From Saposhnikovia divaricata (lineage: Eukaryota > Streptophyta > Magnoliopsida > Apiales > Apiaceae): a DNA stretch of 64,000 nucleotides. The stretch spans positions 107,748,580 through 107,812,579 of the forward strand of contig CM071595.1 of assembly GCA_036435485.1 (NCBI GenBank). The letters run 5' to 3'. Below the pieces are notes generated by a model. The model was not told the DNA's origin, did not search any database, and worked only from the letters and a program-made list of their open reading frames with translations. Positions 43,152 through 54,233 of the stretch are shown here, piece by piece; the first letter of the stretch is position 1, and the number at the start of each line of letters is the position of its first letter. The position numbers were made by a program, and so were the translations under genes.

Positions 43152-46100
43152 ATGGCAAACACTCAACTCACCATACCATCTCAAACCAATTTCATCGCAA
43201 TTACCAGTGATGTGGAAGCACCAAATGCTAATTTCAAGTGCTTTGTTCGATGGTTATCTGAATCTTACATCAAGGGTACACTCTCACCCAACCCAACCCT
43301 GTACATAGACTTATTAGAACAATTCTGGAGGACAGCTACTGTGGAGGTCATCGCCCTTGAGAATGCTATCACCTCATATGTTGTCTACTGCAAGATTCAA
43401 GGCGAGGATATTACTATCACTACCGCAGACATGAATCAAGCCTTGGATTTGCAGCAAGAGGCATATGACTCCCTAGCCACCGATGCTGAGTTGGAAGAAT
43501 TCTTTGAATTTATCAACTACTCCGATGCTATTAAACTTGGGAAGCTGAATAGGAAGTACTTGAGAAAAGAATGGAGTTATGTTTTTGCTACACTCCTTCA
43601 TGTATTCACTGCAAGGAAATCGAGCTTTGACCAGATTAGTACACCTGTGCAGCAGCTTGCCTATGCCTTGGCTCATGGGAGAAAGATAGATGTTGGACAT
43701 CTCATCTTACAGGAGCTATATGGGAGACTTGGTAAGAACACAGCCAAGAGAGGTACTGAAATTTTCTTTCCTCGTTTTATTCAATCAGTACTTAATTTTA
43801 AAAATGCTTCATTGATTGAATTGCCTGGAATAGATAAAAGTAAAATAGGCTATCCTAGGTCCATGACCAAACTCATTTTTGGTAACTTGGAGACTAGGAA
43901 TGATGTGGATGTAAGGCTTAAGATAACTCCCCACATGGAGGGTTTGTTTAGGTCTTACCCCCACAACATGCCAATATTTGAGTCTAAGTCTCAGTTAGCA
44001 CAGCCTAAGCAAGAAGAACAAAATGCTAACCCAAGGCTTGCTAACCAACCCTCTCAGACAAACACTCTACCAAACACAGAGCCAACTGCATCATCCTCTC
44101 AAAAGGGTGATGTTAGTAAAAATAAGAGAAAACAGGTTGCTTCTGAACCTTTAAACATCTTAACTGAAGCAGCCTTGGCTGTAGAACTAGGTTTAGAATG
44201 TGAGGAACCTGAGTCACCTATCATTAGCCTAAAGAAGAAGAAGAAGTCTAAAACCACCTCTTCAGTCACCCAAATGGCTGAAGTTGTAAAATCAGGGGCA
44301 CACAGCTCACTAGATGTATCCTCTCAATAGGGTGCATCTATAGAATCAAGCATCCTCCCCAATGCACCTACCTGTAAAGAGTCAGCACAAGGGAGTGATA
44401 AGGCTGGCACAACACTGAGTGGAGAGCACATCACACTTGAAACTCCCTCTATTTCTCAGGGGGGGAGTTGCCAAAATCCATTCTACAACACTCTTCTCTT
44501 CCAGAATCTAACATTGAAATTTCTTTGGAGCCTGCAACTCAAGCAATTGAGTAGCAAGGCATTGATCACCAAGAATTCCATCCTCTTGGTGAGCCAATGG
44601 ACTCAAGTGACTTAGTGCCTGACACTTTGCTCACCACCCAGGTACCACATTTAGATGGTCAGGGAATGCATGCTGGGGCATATCCTAATGACACCATCAC
44701 AAACATAGAGGATTCACTAGTTTTCACTAGAGACTCTGTGCCTGTGTCACCTACTGTTGTAACTCATCCCACTCCTGTGGAGACAACAGTAGTAGAGTCT
44801 GCCCATCCGGTTACAGAAGTTGCATCTGTAACTAAGGAGTCTAGCTTGCCTAGCTCTAGCTCTCACTATATGTCGCAATGGCTGAAGCCTGTGCAACATG
44901 ACAGTGCTTCAGGATCAGGATCTGTTCCACCACAATTGACGGTTGAAGCACTCCAAAGCTTAATTGTGGATCAGATCCCTGAGTTCACCAAGATTGCTCA
45001 GCACCTTCTCACTGCAGACATGCCCAATCCAGACTATGAAGCTATCCTCTTATGCCACAGAGATGATGTAGAAACAAAGAAGGCAAAGATCATAGATGAA
45101 ACTGAGAGAGATGGAAATGTAGATGCTTGGCTACAAGGAAAAAATGACATCCCTCTCTCAGAAGGTCTCCAGTACCTCAGAGAGGAGTACATCACTTCAC
45201 TAGTGTCCAATGCCAAATCTCTCACTCCTAATGATGTGTATGAGGCAGTCAATGACACCTACAAAGGCATTCTCAAGGTTACACACTACCTTGGCAAGGG
45301 CCTAAAAACAGAAGTTCAAGCAGTTTGCATAGCAACAACTCAAGAGGTGCATGAGATAAAAAGGTCTTTTGATGCTAAATTCCCTCAAATGGAGACTGTT
45401 CTCAAGGACATTCGAACCTGCAAGGCTACTTGTACAAAGATGGACAATGGTTTAGCCATTCTATCAGATACTGTCAAAGGTCTGGGGCACAAATTTCAAA
45501 ATCTTTCCGATCAGACAACAGAAGCCAATGCCATGCTAAGAACTATGTTTGCAAATCAGTATGGAGACAAGCTACCTACTGAAGTCCCAGTGCATTCTAT
45601 GTCTAAGTTTGAAGTGCAGAGCCTGAAAGAACAATCCTTGTCTAGCTTCAAATCTACTAAACTGTTCACCAAGGTCAATGCTCTTGAAAGGGAAGTAGCC
45701 TCTCTCACCCAGTCTAATGCTCATCTTACAAACACTGTTACCACTCTGACTGAGCAGTTGAACACTCAAGCCACCACCACAGCTGATGTTCTTCTGCATC
45801 AACAGTCCATGTTAGCTGAAATGATGAAGCACACGGGTCTCCCTCTGCCTGATGAATCTTCAACTCCAAAGGTCAATCCTATAGCCTCTGTGCCTGAAAA
45901 CAAGCCTAAGGGGGAGAAGAGGACATCAAGAAACTAAAATCCAAAGGGGGAGAGACCACTAGAAAAGGGCATCAAGTTCAATGAGGGTGGCCATCAAAGA
46001 GCTTCAAAATCTTTAACTCATGTGCCTGGCAAAGGAAAATCCAAAGTTGATGAGCCTCCTACTTCTCTGCCAGTTGTCACTCTACCAACTGTGCACATCA

Positions 46101-47938
46101 CTACTCCTAGTGGTCAAAAGCAATCTATCACAACCACAGTGGTTGCAGGGAGTATGCCATCTGATAAACCTCCATTCTCCATATCTAAGAGTGCCAAGCC
46201 AGTAGAACTGAAGGTGGTCACTGAGGCCAAGCTACAAGAAATTGCAAACTCAAATGTCTATCATGATAATGCATTCTTGGAGTTTCTGAAAGTCTTAAGA
46301 GAATAGGCTGGTGATGCATTATCATGTCATAGGAGTTTGAAGAGTCAGATTTACTATCTCACTGTAGTACCAAGGAGAGTTGATGGCCTATGGCTCAAAG
46401 AGATAATGATGGTAGGAAAGAATAAGATATGGCACTTAACCATCAACACTCTACAGGGTCTAAAGCACTCAGAAGTGGATGTGTTCCTTGGACTGATTGA
46501 AAAGAAGGATGAAAACAGCAAGAGTCTCTTTGATGAGTTAAGGGATGGTCAACCAGCAAGGCTACCTGAAGTATTCACAAATCCTAGAACCATCATCTAT
46601 CAGGCTGCAACAAGAATTGATGATATCAAGCAGCTGGTCATTCCTAAGCATCTAACTCCTCAGAACAAACCTCTCATCATTGCCATCATTGAGAAGCTGA
46701 ACAGGAAGAAGGGCTTAAGAACAGCAGAAGAATTGGAAGCTATATCTTATCTCAGGTCATACATTGCAACTGGCATTGTACCTGAATCTGCTAAGTTCAA
46801 CCCAAGCAAGGATGGTGATCAAGACAAGGATGGAGACAGAAGTGATGGAAGGAGAAGACATCACAGGAGTGATAAGGGTGATGAAGATAAAAAGAAGAAG
46901 AAGAATGATAAGGAGAAGAAGAATGATGATGACCAAGGTAAAGTCTCTAAGAGGAAAAGTGGAAGACAACAAGCCTTAGGCATTGCTAACAGTAACCTCA
47001 CCACAACACAAGACTCTAAGTCTAGGGTGAATACTGTTAGCAGTGACCTACCAAAATCTACATCTATGGCTTCTGCAACTGTCTTGCCACCTCAAGAAGA
47101 GAAGAAGATTCAAGTCAAGAAACCATTTGTATATTTCAAAAAGCAAACTGCTAATGGAATACTACAATGGTCTACAAACAAAGGTCACATACTGCTGCCA
47201 AGTAATCATGTAAAAAGAATCAAATTCAAGCAAGCTACAAGGAAATCAAAGCTATCCAAATCAAAGACCCTGACAATCTATCCAGGCTTAAAACTCCAAC
47301 CACTAGATGAAGATTATGATGAAGACCAACTGCAATTCTTACAAGCTCAAAGAATCTACCATGTTGCCATTGTTGATAACTGCCTTGAGATCAAATATAC
47401 TGATGGAAGGGAGGAGAAATTCAAACAAGGAGGATGTCAACACTGGGGCAAGCTACATGACATAGAAAGAATCATTGCATTGTTGAGCTCAGAAGATAAA
47501 GTGGAAAGAGTATGGAAGCTGGAGCTAATTGATTTTGTGAAGATGAAGAGAGATCATGAAGAGAGAATCAGAAAAGAGTGTCTTGAGAAATGGCTAGCAA
47601 GGGAGAAAGAAATTGAGAGACTGGAGATTGAAGCAGAAAAGCTAAGGGCAAAGGGATTGTGTAGAGTTCAGTTTAATCCCTATGTGGTGAAGTATAGGAG
47701 GAGAAATGGGGATCAGGTCCACATCAGAATGAACCTACTCAACCACTATCCTGCAAACATTCTGAAACCAGTACTTGAAGATTTCAAAAACTCAATTTTG
47801 CTTGAAGAATTGGATGCTATGGCAGAAATAATAAAAGCTATGGATGAGAATACAAGGAAGGAGAAAGAAAGAAGACAGAAAGCATATGATAATTTGCAAG
47901 CCAAAGCTATGGAAAGGGAAACAAATGACAATGGCTAG
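43152..47938 (+). pseudogene. Large extra ORF after Copia pol (about 1,590 codons), function unknown
   Basis: Coding signal runs from the ATG at 43152 to the TAG at 47938. It is broken by a TAG at 44328-44330, a one-base shift in a seven-G run near 44460, a TAG near 44552, a TAA at 45935-45937 and a TAG at 46304-46306. The frame is otherwise continuous, so an undamaged copy would be one long protein. The N-terminal 260 residues are compact and contain NPTLYIDLLEQFW. A Ser/Thr/Pro-rich linker follows, then a helical coiled-coil-like part (about 44880-45830), a Lys/Asp/Arg-rich low-complexity tract (about 46800-46950) and a charged helical C-terminus. I see no membrane segment, so it is not obviously env-like. 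I recall comparable unnamed ORFs after Copia pol in asterid genomes, but have not checked this. Confidence 0.7.
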
Positions 47939-48085
47939 TACTTCATCATAGGCTGTAAGATTACTCACCCTGTAGTTCTATCCACATTGCTAATCAAAAT
48001 TCATACATGTACTGTCAAGTTTTATCTTTATGTATGTTAGGCTTGTTATCAGACATGAAATTGTGACTAAGGGTCTTACTCACAA

Positions 48086-48097
48086 TTTGGGGGAGAT
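48086..48097 (+). other. Polypurine tract of the 14.1-kb Copia
   Basis: TTTGGGGGAGAT directly before the 3' LTR. Confidence 0.85.
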
Positions 48098-49371
48098 TGT
48101 TAGTCACAGAGGCATGCCTGAATACATCTAATAACAAGCCTAAATTATTTGTAATGCTATGCATTACTTACATGACCTCTTAACTGAGGGAACCTCTAGT
48201 TGTAGAGTTTCTACTAGTTTTGTACTTGTAATAGGCATCGAACTCTAGCTGTGTAACTGTACCTATCAAGTCAAGAATAATGTTTGAAAGAAGTTCCAAG
48301 GTTCATGCCTCAAGCAAGGAGATAAAGACTGCCAAATAATCATAGTTGGGATTTGAAGAAATGAAGAATTTGCCTAAGTACCAATTCGAGAAGTACATTT
48401 GTCTATTCGAGAAGTCAAGGGTTCGATATCTCAGAAGACACTATTCGATATCTCTGAATACACTGTTCGATATCTCATTCGATATCTCAGAGATTCGATA
48501 TGTCTATTACTCTGTTCGAGAACTCAAGGAGTCAACAGGTCAAAGGTGATATTCGAGTTCTCAAAAGGGTCAACAAGTCAAAGCTACATTCGATATCTCA
48601 AAGACTTAAGATGCTATTCGACATCTCAGGGATTCGATATGTCAAAATGCTCTATTCGATATCTCAAGGACTCCCAGAGAAAAGAGCTATTCGAGAAGTG
48701 ATTCGATATGTCAATATAACACTATTCGAGAACTCAGAGTTATCGATTAAGTCAATTCTAGTTCTCGAATAACTCACTTAGCCACTTCTCCAATACATTC
48801 TTGAAGACAAAATACTGAAGAATTGTACAAGTCAGAAACCTGCAACAAGCCAAGACGCTTTATTTGACTATGTACTATAAAGCACGTTGGAAAGCCTACA
48901 AAGAAGCTTGGAGAGATAAGACAGGGGACAAGGAGCTAAAGAAGTGGATCTTAACAGGCTTTGCAAAGTCAACTCTGTAGCCATTTGGACTCTTACTCAA
49001 ATGAGATAGACAGACTGGAAAATATTTTGTTTACCTACCTTATTTGTAGTAAGTAGGTGTATCCATGTCTATAAGGATACAGCCTCACTTCCTTAGCAGA
49101 TAAGGTTTTTGAAGATACATCAAAAGAAATATCTCTCTGAGAAAAACGTAGCTGAGAATACTATCATTTGTATTCACAGATTGTAGCAAAATCTTTATCT
49201 AATAAAATATTTGATTAAAGTAATATTGTGTTGTGTTTGTCTTTGTTATCCGCACCTACATATCTCACACACTCAACACATATCTTGCTGCAAAAGATTC
49301 AAGAACGAAGAAAAGTTCAAGAATCCAGTCACCCCCCCTCTGTATTCTTTTACTGTATTCAATACTCAACA
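48098..49371 (+). repeat. 3' LTR of the 14.1-kb Copia (1274 bp)
   Basis: Matches 35241-36529 but lacks one 16-bp ATTCGAGAAG-containing unit and differs at about 36 bases by eye. Confidence 0.93.
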
Positions 49372-49716
49372 CTATTAATTATGAATCACAGGAAAACATG
49401 TATCCAATAGAATTCTTAAACTCCTTGAAGTTTTGTAGAATTCCAAACCTTGAGTTGGAACTTAATTTTTATAAAAACAAGAATTTACATTTAATTACAA
49501 AATCAAATTTTTTTTAAAGAAAATATGTGGTAAAACAAGATATTAAAAAAGTAATCAAAAAACATGTTATAATTGGAAATGACAGAAAAAATTCAACAAA
49601 ATATAATTTAAAAAACAAGCGCTAATTCAAAACAAAAAAAATCTAAATTTAGAAAATTAAAATCAACAATAAAATTTAATATAATGCACTTAAAAGAAAT
49701 ATTGATATGGGCTGAA
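49372..49716. other. AT-rich spacer with the second copy of a 200-bp block
   Basis: About 49471-49670 matches about 33481-33686. No gene. Confidence 0.6.
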
Positions 49717-50208
49717 TGTAAGCCCTAGAGACATATTTAATATTGTATTAAATAAACCTAAGTTGGTCCAAGGCCAAAGCCCAAATTACGAGACCCAAAA
49801 CCTTAATAATGATAGAAAATTCGTAATTAATAGCCAAATATGAAACTCCAATATCGAGTCCAATATGGAATCAAATCACTTTTGGAGTAGCCTCCAAGGC
49901 ATACAACTCCAATGTTTATCCACCTCCTTTATGGAAGGATCTAGAAGTGGGCCAAAGTTATGACTTGTCCACCAAGTATCCTAATTCTACCCTAATTCTA
50001 GGGTTTTCATCACCTATATAAGGACCTGTTCCTTCACAAACAGAACTATGTTTTTTGGCTTGATTCTTGATATTTGCAAGATACGTAGGCATCTTGTGAG
50101 GACCCGAGTTAAGTCACAAAACACTTGATCAGCCATTAAAGCTCGAAGCTTCCATAAACCCTAGCATTAAATACACAGTAAATACACCCTACTTTTCGTT
50201 CCACAACA
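49717..50208 (+). repeat. 5' LTR of the Tat-type element
   Basis: The right edge (CACAACA before the primer site) is firm. The left edge at TGTAAGCCC (49717) is a guess because the second LTR is not in the window. A TATA box, CTATATAAGG (50014-50023), supports the orientation. Confidence 0.5.
50014..50023 (+). promoter_or_regulatory. TATA box of the Tat-type LTR
   Basis: CTATATAAGG, about 185 bases before the LTR end. Confidence 0.6.
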
Positions 50209-50210
50209 TT

Positions 50211-50228
50211 TGGCGTCGTTTGTGGGAC
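50211..50228 (+). other. Primer-binding site of the Tat-type element
   Basis: TGGCGTCGTTTGTGGGAC lies next to the LTR end. It resembles the TGGCGCCGTCTGTGGGA primer sites of Tat/Ogre-type gypsy elements. Confidence 0.7.
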
Positions 50229-50241
50229 ACGGATATCAACC

Positions 50242-51875
50242 ATGGTTACCACCCGGAGAACACCAACACTTTCTGAAACCACTACCACCACCACTGCACC
50301 CCCGATTGGGGAACAGGTACCCCCAGGGACGGATTCCCAGACACTAACCACTCAACCTCAAGGAACTGAAACGCAAACTCACGGATCGTTACCCTTAGTG
50401 ACGAATCCCTCTACCCAAGGGACGAATTCCCTTGAGATGGTGGTCTCCCCTCTCGGAGGATAATCCGCTCCCCCCATCGCTCAGATCTCTACTACCTTGA
50501 TCCCCGCAAGCACGAACCCGGCGTATGGCTTGCCCAACTATCCCCCGTATCAGGCCGGACCAAGTGGTCATGCCCTCCAGATACGCGAGCCATACCATCC
50601 ACCTTACATCAGAGGTTTAGGACCCAATCATGGCCAGCAATACCATGACTACTCAGGCCCGTATTCTGATGACTCATCCTCGAAGGAAGATAGGGATGAA
50701 GCCAAAAGGAGGCGACGTCCGAGAAAGGAGCCTATAGGACAGGCTGGCCGAAGAATCCATGATGGACCCCCTCAGACAGTTGCCGAGAGAATCAAGGCAC
50801 ACGAAGCCGAGATCCTAAGGCTGAAGGACGACATGGCAAGAGAGCAAGCCAGGCAAAGTCAGAATCGACCCCCTTCGGCTTCAAGGGAGATTCCCCTAAT
50901 CGACTTAGAGAGGTCTTCAAGGAGACAAAGAACGGTAGATACCCCAAGATCAACAAGGGTGGAAACTCCCAAGGGAGACCCTAAGGATTTGATGTCGCTG
51001 AGAGACCCTGACGATCCCATACCCCCATTCACTGAGGATGTGATGAATGCTTACGTTTCTACGAAGTTTAAGATGCCCACTATTAAGGCTTACGATGGAA
51101 CGGGTGATCCCGCCAATCATGTTAGGACATTCTCAAACGCGATGTTGTTACAGCCGGCTAGTGACGCTCTCAAGTGTAGGGCATTCCCTCAAACCCTATC
51201 GGGCATGACACAACGTTGGTATAGCCGTCTTCCCCCGAATTCAATTGGCTCTTTTAAGGAGCTGAGTTCCGCTTTTGTCAGCCAACTCATTAGTGAAAGA
51301 GTTCATGAGAAAAGTTCTGCATATCTTATGTATGTGGTGCAAGGAAAGAATGAAAATTTGAGAGATTACCTCAAGCGATTCACCAAAGAGACATTGAATA
51401 TCACAGACTTGGAGAATAAGGTGGCCATGGTAGCCCTGGAGCATGGAACCACTGACCTCTTCTTTAAGAGTCGTTGGTAAAACATCCCCCTGAGAACATG
51501 GCTGAGCTCCAACGAAGGGCTGATAAGTATATTAAAGCTGAGGATAGTCTAAAGAAGGAGTCAGGAACGGGAAACACCGTGAACAGTGAAAATTCTAAGA
51601 AGTGGAAGCCGGAGCAAGAATATGATGGGAGAGATAAATACCTGCGCACGGTCAGAGATTCTGATTCAGCTCCTAAAAAGGAGAGTCCAGGGCAAAGGTT
51701 TATGGAGTATGCAAGGTTGAACGCCCCAAGAAACCAAATCCTGATAGAGATAGAAAAGGACAGGGACGTGAGATGGCCGAAGCTACTAAGGACTGATCCT
51801 GAGAAAATAAATGAGAATCAGTACTTCCGGTTCCACAAATATGTGGGACACGATACGATGATTGTAGATAATTGA
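50242..51875 (+). pseudogene. Gypsy gag (PF03732-type), broken
   Basis: The frame opens at 50242 with a Thr-rich start. A stop at 50463 interrupts it, and it continues in the same frame from about 50497 to 51480. It then shifts by one base near 51470 and runs to 51875. The capsid region holds the PF03732 pattern: YDGTGDPANHVRTF, then KCRAFPQTLSGMTQRWYSRL, then FVSQL. A CCHC knuckle is not seen, probably lost in the damaged part. Confidence 0.8.
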
Positions 51876-52164
51876 AGGATGAGATTGAGTTTTTGATCCC
51901 AGGGGAAAATTGAATAAATTCTGCAAAGATGGGGATCGGGGAAACCCAATGCGGGATTATGATAGGAAAGATGAGGATCGTAATAGCAATCAGCAGCCCC
52001 AGGGGCCAGTGATAAACATGATCTTTGGTGGCCCAACAGCGGCCGGGGATAAGTAGAAATTCTAGAAAGGCGTATGCACGAGAGGTGATGCACATCGTAG
52101 GGGAAGCCCCGAAGCGTGCAAAGACGAAGTCTCAATTGGATTCGATGATTCGGACCTCGAAGGG

Positions 52165-54233
52165 GTGATGTTTCCCCATGATGACCCACTGGTTATCTCA
52201 CATGTGATAGGCAACTCTCAAGTGAAGAGAGTCTTGTTTGACAATGAAGCATCAGTGGACATTCTATTCCATGATGCCTTCTTGAAGATGGGATATACTG
52301 AGTCTCAGTTGAAACCATCAAACATGCCCATATATGGGTTCAACGGAGTGGAGTCGAAAGTTGAGGGGACAATTCAGCTACCCATGACTATAGGGCAGGA
52401 GCCACGGGAGGCTACTCAGATGTTAAATTTCTTGGTTATCAAAGCCATGTCCACATACAATGCTATCTTAGGTAGGACGGGACTTCATGCTTTTAAGGCG
52501 GTTGCCTCTACCTATCATTTAAAGATTAAGTTCCCAACCAAAAATGGAGTAGGAGAAGAGAAAGGAGATCAAAAGATGGCAAGGAGTTATTATGTGGCCG
52601 CACTGAGGCCGGGCGGAACTGGGGGGCAGGTCCTCCCGATCGAGGATATGGATGTTCGAGAGGATGAAGAGCGGAGAGGAAAACCAGCAGAGGACTTGGT
52701 TCCCATACCTTTGGAGTTGGGAGATTCAGAGAAGGTTACTCACATCGGAGCATCTTTGAAAGACCCCTTGAAAAGCAGGTTGATCGCCTTCTTGCAAGAC
52801 AATAATGATGTCAGGGATCGATCCCCAATTGATAACACACAGCTTGAATGTGGATCCAAACCGGAAGACGGTGAAACAAAAGAAGAGAAATTTTGCACCT
52901 GAGAGGCAAGAAGCCATAAAGCAGGAAGTTGATAAACTCCTAGAGGCAGGGTTCATTGAGGAAATCCAGTTCCCGGAATGGTTGGCCAATCCTGTAATGG
53001 TCAAGAAGGCTAATGGAAAGTGAAGGATGTGTATAGACTTCACTGATCTGAATGACGCATGCCCAAAGGGCTGTTTTCCCTTGCTAAGGATTGATACATT
53101 GATAGATGCCACGGCTGGGCACGAGATGTTAAGCTTCATGGATGGCTTTAGTGGCTATAACCAAATCAAGATGCATAAGAATGATATTCCTAAGGTATCG
53201 TTCATCACCGACTTTGGTGTGTATTGTTACTTGGTCATGGCTTTTGGACTGAAAAATGCAAGAGCTATCTATTAGAGGTTGGTAAACAAGATTTTTGCTC
53301 ATCTCATTGGAAAGACTATGGAAGTTTATGTGGATGATATGTTGGTGAAAAGCCTACACAAGGCAGATCACATTGAGCACCTGGGAGAGGTGTTTGAAGT
53401 GTTGAGACAACATAAAATGATGTTGAACCCAGCCAATTGTGATTTTGGTGTTGGGTCAGGGAAGTTCTTGGGTCTTATGGTCTCAAAGCAGGGAATTGAG
53501 GCTAACCCCGGCAAAATCAAGGATATTTTGGACATGGAACCACAACGTTCTATAAGGGACATACAGAAGTTAATCAGGAGGATTGCTGCGTTAGGGAGGT
53601 TCGTCTCCAAATCTGGGGACAAGTGTTTGAAGTTCTTTAAAACCTTGAAAAAGGTAAAAAACTTTGAGTGGACAAAGGAAAGCCAAGATGCCTTTGAGCA
53701 GGTGAAGAAGTATATGTCTGAGGCCCCGCTGTTGGCCAAGCCAAGTACGGGAGAAATCCTCTATCTTTACTTGGCAATTTCAGGTCAAGCTGTGAGTGCG
53801 GTGCTGGTAAAGGAGGAAAACAAGGTTCAGAAACCCGTATACTATGTGAGCAAAGTTTTACACGGAGCAGAGTTGAACTACTCCATTGTTGAGAAGTTTG
53901 CCTTAGCATTGGTAACTGCCTCTAGGAAACTACGTCCCTATTTTCAGGCACATAAGATTGAAGTCCTTACGGGACAGCCATTGAGGAATATTTTGCACAA
54001 CCGTAAAGCCAGTGGTAGGCTCATCAAGTGGGCAATTGAGTTGGGAGAATTCGATATTAAGTACAAGCCATGGACGAACATCAAAGCTCAGACACTTGTT
54101 GACTTCGTGGTTGAATGCACCATTGACAACCAAGACGTCGGGGGGCAGGAGATACCTCGAGAAGGCAATAAGGAAGACAAGGAACTTATGATCGAAGAGA
54201 AGGAATTTTGGATGCTTTATTTTGATGGGGCAT
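52165..54233 (+). pseudogene. Gypsy protease, reverse transcriptase and RNase H, broken
   Basis: The protease-like part (52165-52902) has VKRVLFDNEASVDILF, where the catalytic D-[ST]-G is now D-N-E. The reverse transcriptase starts in another frame near 52805 and holds EEIQFPEWLANPVMVKKANGK, a stop where Trp is expected (53024), MCIDFTDLNDACPKG, and a stop at 53276 where Gln is expected. It continues to the catalytic VYVDDMLVKS (about 53325). RNase H follows (SAVLVKEE, LRPYFQAHKIEVLT) and is cut at FDGA by the next insertion. Confidence 0.85.

Larger units (their letters stand above)
35241..49371 (+). mobile_element. Complete 14.1-kb Copia retrotransposon with extra coding region
   Basis: Termini are TGTTAGTCAC and ACTCAACA, and the flanking target duplication CTATT is exact (35236-35240 and 49372-49376). 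Order: 5' LTR, Met-tRNA primer site, gag, pol, a region of 840 bp, a further coding region of 4.8 kb, polypurine tract, 3' LTR. Copia elements are usually 5-10 kb; the excess comes from the post-pol region. I count about 36 substitutions between the LTRs over some 1270 bp (roughly 97% identity), plus a 16-bp indel. Several in-frame stops make this copy non-autonomous. The layout resembles Sirevirus-type Copia elements, which is an inference. Confidence 0.92.
49717..54233 (+). mobile_element. Decayed Tat-type gypsy element, split by a chromovirus
   Basis: An LTR end (ACAACA at 50208), a primer site, and gag, protease, reverse transcriptase and RNase H follow in gypsy order on the plus strand. 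The coding sequence stops abruptly at 54233 within the D-G-A motif of RNase H, exactly where the next LTR begins. The rest should continue beyond the next element, outside the window. Many stops and frameshifts show that it is old. Confidence 0.8.

Noticed and set aside
43152..47938. Env-like gene of a Sirevirus
   Set aside because: No signal peptide or membrane segment is visible; position alone does not make it env-like, so it is called an ORF of unknown function.
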